From NCBI GenBank assembly GCA_964441335.1, contig CAYTUI010000008.1:1-42483 (forward strand): a stretch of 42,483 bases of DNA. The letters run 5' to 3'. Source of the DNA: CAYTUI01 sp964441335. GTDB taxonomy: Bacteria; Patescibacteriota; Patescibacteriia; UBA1558; 2-01-FULL-52-15. Both the position numbers and the translations under genes were made by a program. The notes beneath the pieces were generated by a model, which did no database searches, was not told the origin of the DNA, and saw only the letters and a list, made by a program, of their open reading frames with translations. Each line of letters opens with the position of its first letter. Positions within the stretch are counted from its first letter, which is position 1. Positions 24,828 through 33,736 of the stretch are shown piece by piece.

Positions 24828-27802
24828 AAAAGAGTTTAACAATTAAAACCAGATTTTTTATTTTTAGCCTTTTGTTGTTGGCTTTTTTGCCGTTACTCCC
24901 AAAAGCCTTGGGTGGACAGTCAGAAGTGATTATTGGCTGGGGCTGGAATTCAATTTTAAAAGATAGTACCAGTAATCCGCCGTCAGGTTTGGGCTGGGTA
25001 AGTTTGAACTGTGTTGGTGATTTTGATTATGACAGTAAGTTGGACTATCGTTGTAATGATTCTAATTATGGTTTAACAGTTGGTTTGAGCGGAGCTTTGA
25101 CCGATGGCGCCTCTCTCCCGCAGTATATCAGAGGTTGCGCTTGGTCAGACAGCTATGGTTGGATTTGTTTTGATAAGGCCGACGGCAGTTATTGTCCAAG
25201 TGTTTTTCCTAGTGATCCAAATATTGCCTTGGCTTGTGGATCTTTAAACGATAATGGTGTAGCAGTTCAGGAGATAACTAAAAACACTACCAAGTATTAT
25301 ATTTTGACTAATGCTGATCCTAATACTAATTCCAACGCCAGAGCCAGCGTGCTGTCATTAGCGGACGCTGGCACCGGAGCGGTTAGTCGCTCTTATATTG
25401 GATTTCCTTATGATTCTACTGCTTTAGCGACTCCGGCGGCCGGTACTAATGTGACTGGTTGTATTGGTTGTCCGACAACCGGTAGCGGTAAGAAATGTGC
25501 CGCCTGTTTATTGACCAACGAAGGTTATAGCGACCCTGTTAAAGCTCCAAATCCTAATATTCTTTGCGTGGATTGTAGTAATTGCACTGTAAAAACGCGC
25601 GGTGGCAGTTGTAATGTGCCGGGAGATATTAGCGATCCATCCAGTACTGTAAATACTTGTTTAGCCAGCAGTTGTTCGGTCTGTTATTCCAGACCCGGGG
25701 TTTTATTAAATTATCCCAAGACCTGCCAAGACAGTGGGGCTTATTGTACTGTTAATACCAATTGTACCAACACCACGTTGGGCTGTAATTATGTTAATTC
25801 TAAAGCAGAACTCTGCGGTTGGGGTTATAACGCTTATGATAGTGGCTCGCCGTTGGCTTGGTATACCGACATAGCAAATCCTACGCAGACATGGCAGTAT
25901 CGTATTAAATTGACTGTTAATAGTAGTAAGGTTGCCGCTGTTTCATATACTAAGTTTCCTGTTTACGTAAATTTAAAGGGTTTACCGGCCAGTTTTTTAA
26001 ATCATATTAAAAATGACGGCAGTGATATTATTGTGACTGATGACGCTGGCATTACTGCCTTAAGTAGAGAGATTGTTTTAAATGCGGCCGGAGAACCGGC
26101 AGAACTTTATTTTAATTCTCTTAGTTATCTAACAAATGCAGCAGATACTGATTTTTATATTTATTATGGCAATTCAGACGCCAACATTGTTAATGATCCT
26201 CTGACTTGGAGACCGGTTTATCAAGCGGTATATCATATGACAGAGAATCCGATTAATAATCCCGGCGCGGTTCTGATTGACAGTAAAAATGGCCGCAACG
26301 CTACGCCACTGAATTTCTATACCGCCGCCGCCTTAGGCTTTAAAGACAGAGGAGTTGGGTTAAATTTTGGTGGCGGCGATGAGGTAGTCACCTTGGGTAA
26401 TGTCAGTAGCTTGGGTAACTTTACTTTAGAAGGTTGGATAAAAGAGGATAGTGCCTGCGATTATGCCACGACTGAAAATGGCAATTGTGTTTTTTGGTCA
26501 AAGGACTGGAGTAATTGGGTTTTTATTAAGCCTGACAAGGAACATATAATTTTTAACGGTAGCGCGGCACTGCAAGAATTCTCTACCGTCACCAATTTAA
26601 ATGAATGGATATACGTTACTGTGGTGCGTTCCGGTCCTACCTATAGTTATTATCGCAACGGCGTTTTTGTTGGCAGTCAAACAATGGATACTAATACTGT
26701 AAATTTTTCCAATACATTTTTAGGCGATTTTCTTTACGATCCAGACTATAAATTGACAGGCTTAATGGATGAAGTTAGAATATCCAGTTTTGCCTACGAT
26801 CAAGCCTGGATTACCACTCAATATAATAACATGAATGACCCGACCAGCTTCTTTACCATCGGCGACCCGACCAGCAAAGCTTCGGCCTCTGGTTTTAGCG
26901 GTTTAGGTTGGATAGCTTTTAACCCAGCCTTATACGGTCAGGCCACTCCTTATACGCAGGCCGAACAAGGCAATGTTTTTTCCGGTCAAGATATTACCGG
27001 TCTCTTACCTCCGCCCTTGGGTAAATATAATGCCGCTTATTTGATAGACGCGGGCGGACAAATTGCACGCTGGACCACTTCCCTGTCCGATGGTACACGA
27101 GCTACTATCGGAGGTATCACTTTTCCAACTCTGATTAATGATCGTACTACTGCCTCTAGTAGTTTAGCTACGATTGATCTTGAAGGTCTATATACCAAAC
27201 TAGGTGCTACTGTTAATAACAAGTACGGTTCAGAAGTTAAGACGCCCGCTTCTATTGAATCGGTTTTCCCAGGGCCGTTAGCCAATAAAGTGTACTATTT
27301 TACATTCCCCCAGACATTAAACTCGGTCGCGACTATTAGTAATGGCTCTGGTACTGTTTCCGGCGCCGGCATAATTTATATTAAGGGTAATTTGACTATT
27401 ACCAAAGATATTTCCTATGCGTCCGCTCCTGTTACTAGACTGGGTCATATTCCGTCGGTGGTCTGGATAGTGGAAGGCGATGTCATTATTGATCCAACAG
27501 TTAAGAAAGTTGTTGGTACATTTATTGTTTTGGGTGATGGTAATCCGACTGTTTGTCCAGCGACCACCAACCCAATTAGTTTGGGCTGTGGTCGTTTTTC
27601 AACCGGCGATGATTCTGCTAATCGTCTGCCGTTAGATATTTATGGCAATGTTATCGCTAGGCAGATATTATTGCAGAGAAGTTACAATGAAGGAGATAAT
27701 GCCGCCGAAAGATTTATCGCTGATGGTCGTTTACAGACTAACACTCCAGCCGGTCTAGGAGATTTAGGTAAAAATTTGCCGCGTTTTACTTCAGCTTTCT
27801 AG
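24824..27802 (+). CDS. Cysteine-rich exported protein with DUF2341 and LamG domains
   Basis: Secreted protein of 992 residues. The ATG at 24824 overlaps the preceding TGA and is favoured over the ATG at 24815. The signal peptide ends near LPKALGG. GWGWNSILKDS, GCAWSDSYGWICFD and GFSGLGWIAFN are repeats of a GWxWS...GWIxFN module. Residues of about 220-310 are very rich in Cys (GCPTTGSGKKCAACLL, CVDCSNC). A DUF2341 domain (about 355-485, QYRIKLTV to FYIYYGNSDAN) precedes a LamG/concanavalin-like domain (about 490-670), and a C-terminal domain holds GAGIIYIKGNLTI and VVWIVEGDVII. It may bind glycans at the pilus tip or cell surface; this is inferred from LamG. Confidence 0.75.
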   Translation: MKKSLTIKTRFFIFSLLLLAFLPLLPKALGGQSEVIIGWGWNSILKDSTSNPPSGLGWVSLNCVGDFDYDSKLDYRCNDSNYGLTVGLSGALTDGASLPQYIRGCAWSDSYGWICFDKADGSYCPSVFPSDPNIALACGSLNDNGVAVQEITKNTTKYYILTNADPNTNSNARASVLSLADAGTGAVSRSYIGFPYDSTALATPAAGTNVTGCIGCPTTGSGKKCAACLLTNEGYSDPVKAPNPNILCVDCSNCTVKTRGGSCNVPGDISDPSSTVNTCLASSCSVCYSRPGVLLNYPKTCQDSGAYCTVNTNCTNTTLGCNYVNSKAELCGWGYNAYDSGSPLAWYTDIANPTQTWQYRIKLTVNSSKVAAVSYTKFPVYVNLKGLPASFLNHIKNDGSDIIVTDDAGITALSREIVLNAAGEPAELYFNSLSYLTNAADTDFYIYYGNSDANIVNDPLTWRPVYQAVYHMTENPINNPGAVLIDSKNGRNATPLNFYTAAALGFKDRGVGLNFGGGDEVVTLGNVSSLGNFTLEGWIKEDSACDYATTENGNCVFWSKDWSNWVFIKPDKEHIIFNGSAALQEFSTVTNLNEWIYVTVVRSGPTYSYYRNGVFVGSQTMDTNTVNFSNTFLGDFLYDPDYKLTGLMDEVRISSFAYDQAWITTQYNNMNDPTSFFTIGDPTSKASASGFSGLGWIAFNPALYGQATPYTQAEQGNVFSGQDITGLLPPPLGKYNAAYLIDAGGQIARWTTSLSDGTRATIGGITFPTLINDRTTASSSLATIDLEGLYTKLGATVNNKYGSEVKTPASIESVFPGPLANKVYYFTFPQTLNSVATISNGSGTVSGAGIIYIKGNLTITKDISYASAPVTRLGHIPSVVWIVEGDVIIDPTVKKVVGTFIVLGDGNPTVCPATTNPISLGCGRFSTGDDSANRLPLDIYGNVIARQILLQRSYNEGDNAAERFIADGRLQTNTPAGLGDLGKNLPRFTSAF

Positions 27803-27830
27803 GTTGATTATTAGCCGACTTATACACTAG

Positions 27831-27856
27831 CGAGTTCTTACGGCGAACTCGTTTTT
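27831..27856 (+). terminator. Rho-independent terminator after the exported-protein genes
   Basis: CGAGTTC (27831-27837) pairs with GAACTCG (27845-27851) across a 7-base loop and is followed by five T. It separates the exported-protein operon from pilM. Confidence 0.85.
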
Positions 27857-27857
27857 A

Positions 27858-27866
27858 TGTTATAAT
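27858..27866 (+). promoter_or_regulatory. Extended -10 promoter of the pil operon
   Basis: TGTTATAAT (27858-27866), directly after the terminator. Start of transcription would be near 27874, leaving a 5' leader of about 77 bases. Confidence 0.65.
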
Positions 27867-27885
27867 TATCTTTAAGTTGGGGTTT

Positions 27886-27917
27886 GCGCATAACTAAATT
27901 TATGGAGTTTTATGCGC
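27886..27917 (+). other. Hairpin in the pilM leader
   Basis: GCGCATAA (27886-27893) pairs with TTATGCGC (27910-27917), with a 16-base loop. No U-run follows directly, so it is a stability or regulatory hairpin rather than a terminator. Confidence 0.6.
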
Positions 27918-27950
27918 CTTTAATAAATTTATAAGATTGCTGACAAATAA

Positions 27951-29147
27951 ATGGCCAAAAAAAGTTTTTTAGGTGTTGATATTGGCACTTCAGCCATAAA
28001 AATTGTGGAATTGGAGGAGAAAAACGGCCAGCCTAGCTTGGTTACTTATGGATTTGCCGAGATACAGACCGATATAGTGCGCAGTAATTCTCCAGATAAC
28101 CAGGATAAGATTGCCAAAGTTTTAAAAGCCTTGCTTAAAAAATCCCGTTCCCGGACTGATCGTAGTATTGCGGCTTTGCCAACGTTTGCGGTTTTTAATT
28201 CTATTATTAGTTTGCCCAAAATGTCCCGCAAGGATCTTAATTCGGCGATTCGCTGGGAAGCTAAGAAATTTATACCTTTACCAATTGAAGAGATGATTTT
28301 GGACTGGAAGGTTTTGTCTGACAGCCGGGAAAATATTCTGCCTGACGGCTTGTTTAATAAGGATTTAGGGCAGTTATTAGCTCAAAAGAATAAGTCAAAA
28401 GAACAGCCGGAAAATAAAGACAAGAGTCCTGAAGAACTGGAAATGGAACGGGAAAAAGAGGAGATTAATGAGCAGAAGTCTTTGGCCAAAGCTACAAAAA
28501 ACGCCGCCAAAGAAAACATCCGAATTTTATTGACGGCCGCGCCCAAGAATTTGGTGGCAAAATACATTGATATTTTTAAAATGGCCGACCTTAAATTATT
28601 GAGTTTGGAAACCGAGGCCTTTGCTTTAGCCCGTTCGTTAATAGGCAATGAACAGACCACTACCATGATTGTGGATATCGGTTCTTTGTCCACCGACATT
28701 GTCATTATTGAAAAGGGTGTGCCGATTTTAAATCGCGGTATTGATATTGGTGGGTATACTATTTCCAAAGCTATTATGAACAGTTTGAATGTTAGTTTTG
28801 AAAGAGCCGAGCAATTTAAGATTGATTTTGGGGTTATGCTGGAAGATCAGACACGAGGAGTGCCTAAGACTATTATTGACAGTCTGCAACCGATTATCAA
28901 TGAGATTAAATATGTTTTTGATCTTTATCAGAATCAAGGCGCTTTAAGAGTAGAAAAAATTGTGTTATCAGGTGGTTCGGCTTTTTTACCGAATCTGCCA
29001 GAGTATCTAGGTGATTTACTGAAAATCCCGACCATTATCGGCAATCCTTGGGATAGAATTATTTATCCTTTGGATTTAAAACCGGTGTTAGATAGTATTG
29101 CCCCCCAAATGGCCGCTGTTATAGGTTTAGCCATGCGTGACATTTAA
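27951..29147 (+). CDS. pilM: PilM, actin-like ATPase of the type IV pilus platform
   Basis: Cytoplasmic FtsA-like protein of 398 residues that binds ATP and the N-terminal tail of PilN. GVDIGTSAIKIVEL is the phosphate-1 motif, TTTMIVDIGSLSTDIVII the phosphate-2 region, and VLSGGSAFLPNLPEYL the adenosine region. An insertion of about 40 highly charged residues (about 143-182, KNKSKEQPENKDKSPEEL onward) interrupts the fold. It starts the pilus assembly operon; pilN follows after 6 bases. Confidence 0.93.
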   Translation: MAKKSFLGVDIGTSAIKIVELEEKNGQPSLVTYGFAEIQTDIVRSNSPDNQDKIAKVLKALLKKSRSRTDRSIAALPTFAVFNSIISLPKMSRKDLNSAIRWEAKKFIPLPIEEMILDWKVLSDSRENILPDGLFNKDLGQLLAQKNKSKEQPENKDKSPEELEMEREKEEINEQKSLAKATKNAAKENIRILLTAAPKNLVAKYIDIFKMADLKLLSLETEAFALARSLIGNEQTTTMIVDIGSLSTDIVIIEKGVPILNRGIDIGGYTISKAIMNSLNVSFERAEQFKIDFGVMLEDQTRGVPKTIIDSLQPIINEIKYVFDLYQNQGALRVEKIVLSGGSAFLPNLPEYLGDLLKIPTIIGNPWDRIIYPLDLKPVLDSIAPQMAAVIGLAMRDI

Positions 29148-29153
29148 TAGTTT

Positions 29154-30464
29154 ATGTTGGATCAGGAACAAAAAGATAAACAATTTGCCGATCTGAAAGA
29201 AGAAAAGGGTGATATTAATTTATTGCCGGAAGATTTACGATCCCTAGAATCTAAGGAGGCTATGGATAAGCATGATAATAGCCCGGAGTTAAGGTCTCCA
29301 AAATTATCTCCAGTCAAAGAAAATAAGGCTAAGCTACCGTGGTTCAGTTTCAGAAGATTTTTTTCAAAACCTAAAAAAGACAAACTCGCTAATGAAGCAC
29401 AGCCGGCAATAAAGAAAATCGAGCAGCCAAAAGTTGTTTTGGAAATTATTAATAAGCGCAGAGAAAATAAAGAGCAGTTGGAACGCGCTAAAGAAGAGGT
29501 GGTAAAGAAAGAAATATTATCGTCGGTTTTTAAAAAAGACCAGCTGGAATTACCGCGACATGACCATGATTTGTTTAATAAAAGGCCGGTTGAGTCTAAA
29601 GCGGTTGTAGACGATATGTTTTCTAAAATTCCAGAGTCGCCAAAAAAAATTGACCAACCGGACACCGCTAAAAATATTTTACAGCCTCGTGAAAATTTCC
29701 CTAAGATTAACACTGATTTGCCGTCTGTACCGCCAGAACTGCAACCTAAAGTAGAGCAACCTGTTCCGGAGCCGATTTTTGAAGTGCCGATAACGCCGAC
29801 ACCTTTACCGCCCGTTGAAGAAAAAAAGGAAACAAGTGAGAAAAAAAAGAAAAAGTTTATTCATTTCCCGAACAAGGGCAAGAAAGAAGATAATGGTCTG
29901 GGTGTTAATCTAATCCCCACATCTTTAACCTTAAGAACCTGGCAGCAGGTTGTTAGATCCATAGTCTGGATAGTCGTTCTTAGTGTGGTTTTTAATGTTT
30001 TAGCTTATGGCGCGTTTTATACCTGGGGCCAACAGATAGATAACCAGACGACCGAAATTGATAAAAAAATAAAAGATGTTCAGGCTTCTATTTTAAATTT
30101 TGAAAGTTTGCAGGATCAGATATCGGTTTTGGAGGATCAGATAACCAGTGTTGATTGGCTGTTACAGCGGCACATATACTGGACAAAGTTTTTCACGTTG
30201 CTAGAAAAATACACACTTGACGATGTATATTTTCAGGGTTTTTCCGCCGGTATTAATGGCAATATCAGTTTAAAGGCGCACGGCCCGGATATTACCTCGG
30301 CCGCCAGGCAGTTAAAATTGTTGCAGGGTGAGCCGGCCAAAGAACTTGTTTCCACTGTTTCTGTAACCAGGGTGACGGAAAGCGGAGCAGAGGGTTATAC
30401 TTTTACTATTGATTTGCAGTTAAATAATAATTTGTTTTATTTTGATGCCGGACAAACACAGTAA
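29154..30464 (+). CDS. pilN: PilN-like protein with long disordered N-terminal extension
   Basis: Bitopic inner-membrane platform protein of 436 residues, about twice the usual PilN length. INLLPEDLR at 21-29 matches the PilM-binding tail. About 220 charged, Pro-rich and probably disordered residues follow, and then a second related motif, VNLIPTSL (about 250-257). A transmembrane helix (about 267-291) leads to a coiled coil and a C-terminal ferredoxin-like domain (VYFQGFSAGINGNISLKAHG). PilN pairs with PilO in the periplasmic ring in diderms; in CPR cells it would face the outside of the single membrane. Its end overlaps the pilO start. Confidence 0.85.
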   Translation: MLDQEQKDKQFADLKEEKGDINLLPEDLRSLESKEAMDKHDNSPELRSPKLSPVKENKAKLPWFSFRRFFSKPKKDKLANEAQPAIKKIEQPKVVLEIINKRRENKEQLERAKEEVVKKEILSSVFKKDQLELPRHDHDLFNKRPVESKAVVDDMFSKIPESPKKIDQPDTAKNILQPRENFPKINTDLPSVPPELQPKVEQPVPEPIFEVPITPTPLPPVEEKKETSEKKKKKFIHFPNKGKKEDNGLGVNLIPTSLTLRTWQQVVRSIVWIVVLSVVFNVLAYGAFYTWGQQIDNQTTEIDKKIKDVQASILNFESLQDQISVLEDQITSVDWLLQRHIYWTKFFTLLEKYTLDDVYFQGFSAGINGNISLKAHGPDITSAARQLKLLQGEPAKELVSTVSVTRVTESGAEGYTFTIDLQLNNNLFYFDAGQTQ

Positions 30465-31149
30465 AAAAAATTATGTTTCCAAAGTACGCTTGGAAAATGC
30501 CAGCGCTTGGCTGGTGATGATTAACAGATATTTGGTCTGGCTACTGCTATTATTGGCGGTCATTATTTTGGCTGTGGGATATTATTTCTTCCTAGGGCCG
30601 AAGTTTCAGGATGTCCGCGATAAATACGATAGTTTTTTGCCGGATAAAAAGGAAGTTCTGACCAATTTAACGGCGATTGAGAATAAACTTATCGGTCTGG
30701 AACAGAAGTTTAATTTAATTCAACAGCAGAAGGAACAAGAGTTGGGCAGGCTGTATAATTTATTACCGACCGTGCCGGATTATGCCGCGCTTTTTGTGCA
30801 GACTGAATTTTTGGCTAAAGCTAATAATTTGAAAGTTACCAGTGTTGATATTAGTCAGACGCTGGAACAGCCGTTAAGTGAGAGGCGGACACCGACGCCG
30901 GTGCAGGCCGAATCACCAACCGAGCAGACTTTGGAGATTTTACCAACCAATGTTCATAGTTTGGCTATTAATATCCAAGTCAGCGCCGGCACCTATGAAA
31001 ATTTCAAATTGTATCTGGATGATTTAGAAAAAAATCTGCGACTTTATGATGTGCAGACTATCAGTTTTGACGCGGTTAACCCCGAAACCGAGGAGATAAA
31101 CAGTTTTAATGTTAACTTAAAGACTTACTATTTAGTTGTTAACCAATGA
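30445..31149 (+). CDS. pilO: PilO-like inner-membrane platform protein
   Basis: Bitopic protein of 234 residues. The ATG at 30445 is preferred over the TTG one codon before. One transmembrane helix (about 26-52, LVWLLLLLAVIILAVGYYFF) is followed by a coiled coil (NLTAIENKLIGLEQKFNLIQ) and a compact C-terminal domain with SLAINIQVSAGTYENFKLYL, the usual PilO core. It overlaps pilN by 20 bases and the next gene by 4, so the three are translationally coupled. It should dimerise with PilN to connect cytoplasmic PilM to the outside. Confidence 0.85.
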   Translation: MPDKHSKKNYVSKVRLENASAWLVMINRYLVWLLLLLAVIILAVGYYFFLGPKFQDVRDKYDSFLPDKKEVLTNLTAIENKLIGLEQKFNLIQQQKEQELGRLYNLLPTVPDYAALFVQTEFLAKANNLKVTSVDISQTLEQPLSERRTPTPVQAESPTEQTLEILPTNVHSLAINIQVSAGTYENFKLYLDDLEKNLRLYDVQTISFDAVNPETEEINSFNVNLKTYYLVVNQ

Positions 31150-31481
31150 GCAAGAACGCAATTTTAACAATCGTAATGCTGGTTTTTTTGGGAGCCTCGG
31201 CTTATCTGATTTACCAGAATTTTTTTGCCACCACCGGCAAGTTTGTGCCGGGGAAAGGTTTCGGCCAATCCGAGGCGCAAATCAGCGCCAACTCGGTTAA
31301 AATTTTGGAAGGTGAGGTGGATAAGGTAAATAACGAATTGGATCCTGATGGTATCTGGAAAACCATAGAGCAAAACACCGTTTATAACGGTTTATCAGAT
31401 CAGGCTTTACTGGATGTAGAAGTCGGCTCCTATGGTCAGCGACCCAATCCATTTTTACCGATTGTTTATGAAAGTCAATAA
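31146..31481 (+). CDS. PilP-like small membrane protein
   Basis: Protein of 111 residues with an N-terminal transmembrane helix (about 5-26) and a short exterior part ending in RPNPFLPIVYES. The xRxNPFxP ending resembles the start of PilP domains (GRRDPFRP), and the position after pilO is that of pilP. The rest of the PilP beta-domain is missing, so it may be a shortened functional analogue. The overlap with pilO (ATGA) suggests equal expression. Confidence 0.6.
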   Translation: MSKNAILTIVMLVFLGASAYLIYQNFFATTGKFVPGKGFGQSEAQISANSVKILEGEVDKVNNELDPDGIWKTIEQNTVYNGLSDQALLDVEVGSYGQRPNPFLPIVYESQ

Positions 31482-31485
31482 TTAA

Positions 31486-33234
31486 ATGCCCAGCACGCAA
31501 GTACCACAACTTTTAGATTTATTGCTACAACAGCAGCTGATAACGCAAGATCAGCATCGCTCTTTTGTTGACCAGAATTTTCAAAGAATGTCCGAGGCGG
31601 AAGATTTTATCAAAAGAGAAATATATATTCCAGACGAAAAATGGACACAAATTAAGTCCAAGATATTGAACCTGCCTTACGCTAATTTAATGGGTAAGGT
31701 CGTCAAAGCGACAATTTTAAATACTTTGCCGCAGGATTTAGCCGAGAATTATCAGGTAGTCGTTTTTGATAAAGACGAAAAAAGCATCAGCGTGGGCATG
31801 GTTGATCCGACCAATTTTAAGGCCATGGAAGCTCTGGAATTTATCGCCAGAAAGGCTGGCCTGAAAGCTGGTTATCACATTATATCCAACGAAAGTTTCC
31901 GCGCGGCTGTTAAGCAATATGAAAGTTTGGGTGAAGAGGTGGGAGAAGCTTTGGGTATTGCCGAGGAAATATTCGCGCCGCAGGAGGAACTGGAAGAATT
32001 GGGTCAACAGGAGTCGGTTGATGATGTCATTAAAAGCGCGCCGGTCACCAAGATTATTTCGGTCATTTTAAGGCATGCCATTGAAGGTAATGCTTCAGAT
32101 ATTCATATTGAACCGGTCAGCGAGCAGAGCAAAGTGCGCTATAGAATTGACGGTATTTTACATACTACAATTGTTCTGCCGATTTATGTTCATTCGGCTT
32201 TAGTCTCCAGAATAAAAGTTATGGCCAATTTAAAGCTGGACGAAACGCGCGTGCCGCAGGACGGACGTATTAGAATTACGGTTCATAAAAAAGAAGTTGA
32301 TTTCCGTATTTCCACTATCCCCTTAGTGGAGGCTGAAAAAGTGGTGATGAGAATTTTGGCGACGCCTGATAAAGCGCCGACGCTGGAGGATTTGGGGTTT
32401 ATGGGCTTACAGCATAAATTAGCGCAGGATAATATCAATAAGCCTAATGGTATGTATCTGGTAACCGGTCCGACCGGTTCCGGTAAATCCACCACTTTGT
32501 ACTCGGTTCTGGATAAATTGAATCGTGATACTGTTAATATTACGACTTTGGAAGACCCGGTGGAATATTTTATCAAAGGTGTTAATCAGTCGCAGATTAG
32601 GCCGGAAGTTGGTTTTACTTTCGCTACCGGTTTAAGGTCATTGTTAAGACAAGACCCGGATATTATCATGGTTGGTGAAATTCGCGACAATGAAACCGCG
32701 GCTTTGGCCATCCACGCCAGTTTAACCGGACATTTTATTTTGTCTACTTTGCATACTAACGGCGCCAGCGGAGCTATTCCTCGTCTGTTTGATATGAAAG
32801 TTGAGCCGTTTTTATTAGCCTCCACCTTGAATTTGGTTATTGCCCAGCGTTTGGTCAGAAAGATTTGTGAGGACTGTAAGGAACCGACAGAATTGCCGGC
32901 CGAGGTTTTAAGGAGGGTAAAAGATCAGGTAGCTAAAATGCCGAACGAGTCTTTTTACGGCGGTATTAGTAAAACCGGTACGTTGACTTTTTATCATGGC
33001 AAAGGCTGTTCACATTGCGGCGACACGGGTTACAAAGGCCGTATCGGTATTGTGGAAACGATTGCTATTAACAGGAAAATGAAAGACTTGATTGCTTCGG
33101 GTTTTCATCAGGCTGAAGTAGATAAAGAACTGGATAATCAGCATTTTATTACCATGTTGCAGGATGGCATTATTAAAGCGGCTATTGGCATAACCACCAT
33201 TGAAGAAATCATGCGCGCCAGCGAACTTGAATAG
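31486..33234 (+). CDS. pilB: PilB/GspE-type pilus extension ATPase
   Basis: Hexameric secretion ATPase of 582 residues that drives pilus polymerisation. An N-terminal GspE domain (about 40-165) precedes the ATPase core with GNASDIHIEP, Walker A GPTGSGKST (328-336), an Asp box TLEDPVEY, Walker B DPDIIMVGEIRD and the His box STLHTN. A zinc site is formed by CEDCKE and CSHCGDTG. All catalytic residues are intact, in contrast to the PilT homologue two genes later. No Shine-Dalgarno; the start ATGCCC follows the previous stop by 4 bases. Confidence 0.95.
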   Translation: MPSTQVPQLLDLLLQQQLITQDQHRSFVDQNFQRMSEAEDFIKREIYIPDEKWTQIKSKILNLPYANLMGKVVKATILNTLPQDLAENYQVVVFDKDEKSISVGMVDPTNFKAMEALEFIARKAGLKAGYHIISNESFRAAVKQYESLGEEVGEALGIAEEIFAPQEELEELGQQESVDDVIKSAPVTKIISVILRHAIEGNASDIHIEPVSEQSKVRYRIDGILHTTIVLPIYVHSALVSRIKVMANLKLDETRVPQDGRIRITVHKKEVDFRISTIPLVEAEKVVMRILATPDKAPTLEDLGFMGLQHKLAQDNINKPNGMYLVTGPTGSGKSTTLYSVLDKLNRDTVNITTLEDPVEYFIKGVNQSQIRPEVGFTFATGLRSLLRQDPDIIMVGEIRDNETAALAIHASLTGHFILSTLHTNGASGAIPRLFDMKVEPFLLASTLNLVIAQRLVRKICEDCKEPTELPAEVLRRVKDQVAKMPNESFYGGISKTGTLTFYHGKGCSHCGDTGYKGRIGIVETIAINRKMKDLIASGFHQAEVDKELDNQHFITMLQDGIIKAAIGITTIEEIMRASELE

Positions 33235-33358
33235 TGATAGTGTAGAAGTGGGAAGTGGGGCTCGGAAAGTGTAGAAGTGGTTCCCGCTTCACAAACCCCG
33301 AATCCCGAATCCCAATTACCTCATAACTCATAACTAATAACTCATAACCAATCTAACT
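33235..33358 (+). repeat. Stop-to-start hairpin tract (pilB to receiver gene)
   Basis: G-rich words GTAGAAGTGGGAAGTGGGG are followed by their complements (CCCGCTTCACAAACCCCG) and then by ATAACTCATAACT-type words up to the ATG at 33359. No promoter or ribosome binding site is seen. Same family as tracts at 36021, 36503, 37924 and 40094. Confidence 0.7.
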
Positions 33359-33736
33359 ATGCCTGAATCCAAGAAAGTATTAATAATAGAAGACGACGAT
33401 TTTCTAGTGCAGATGTACGCCACCAAATTAGAGATGGAAAATTTTTCTGTCATCATGGCGACCGACGGCGCTAAAGGTTTAAAATTAGCTCTGAAAGACA
33501 AGCCGGATCTGGTCTTGCTGGACCTTAATTTACCGGTGATGGATGGTTTTCAGGTTTTGGAAGAGCTGAAGCGTAATAAAGATACTCATGGTATTCCGGT
33601 TTTGGTCTTAACCAATTATGGTCAGAAGGAAAATGTTGATCGTTGTCTAAATTTAGGAGCGGAAGACTATTTGATTAAAGCTCATTTTGTGCCTTCGGAA
33701 GTAATCGCGCGAATAAAAAAAATAATTGGAGAATAA
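33359..33736 (+). CDS. CheY-like single-domain response regulator
   Basis: Receiver domain of 125 residues without an output domain. The acidic pocket EDDD (11-14), the phosphorylation site Asp55 in LVLLDLNLPVMDG and the conserved Lys in DYLIKAHF are present. It lies between pilB and the pilT homologue and probably adjusts pilus motor activity, as PilG/PilH-like regulators do. No histidine kinase is in the window. Its stop is directly followed by the pilT start. Confidence 0.92.
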   Translation: MPESKKVLIIEDDDFLVQMYATKLEMENFSVIMATDGAKGLKLALKDKPDLVLLDLNLPVMDGFQVLEELKRNKDTHGIPVLVLTNYGQKENVDRCLNLGAEDYLIKAHFVPSEVIARIKKIIGE

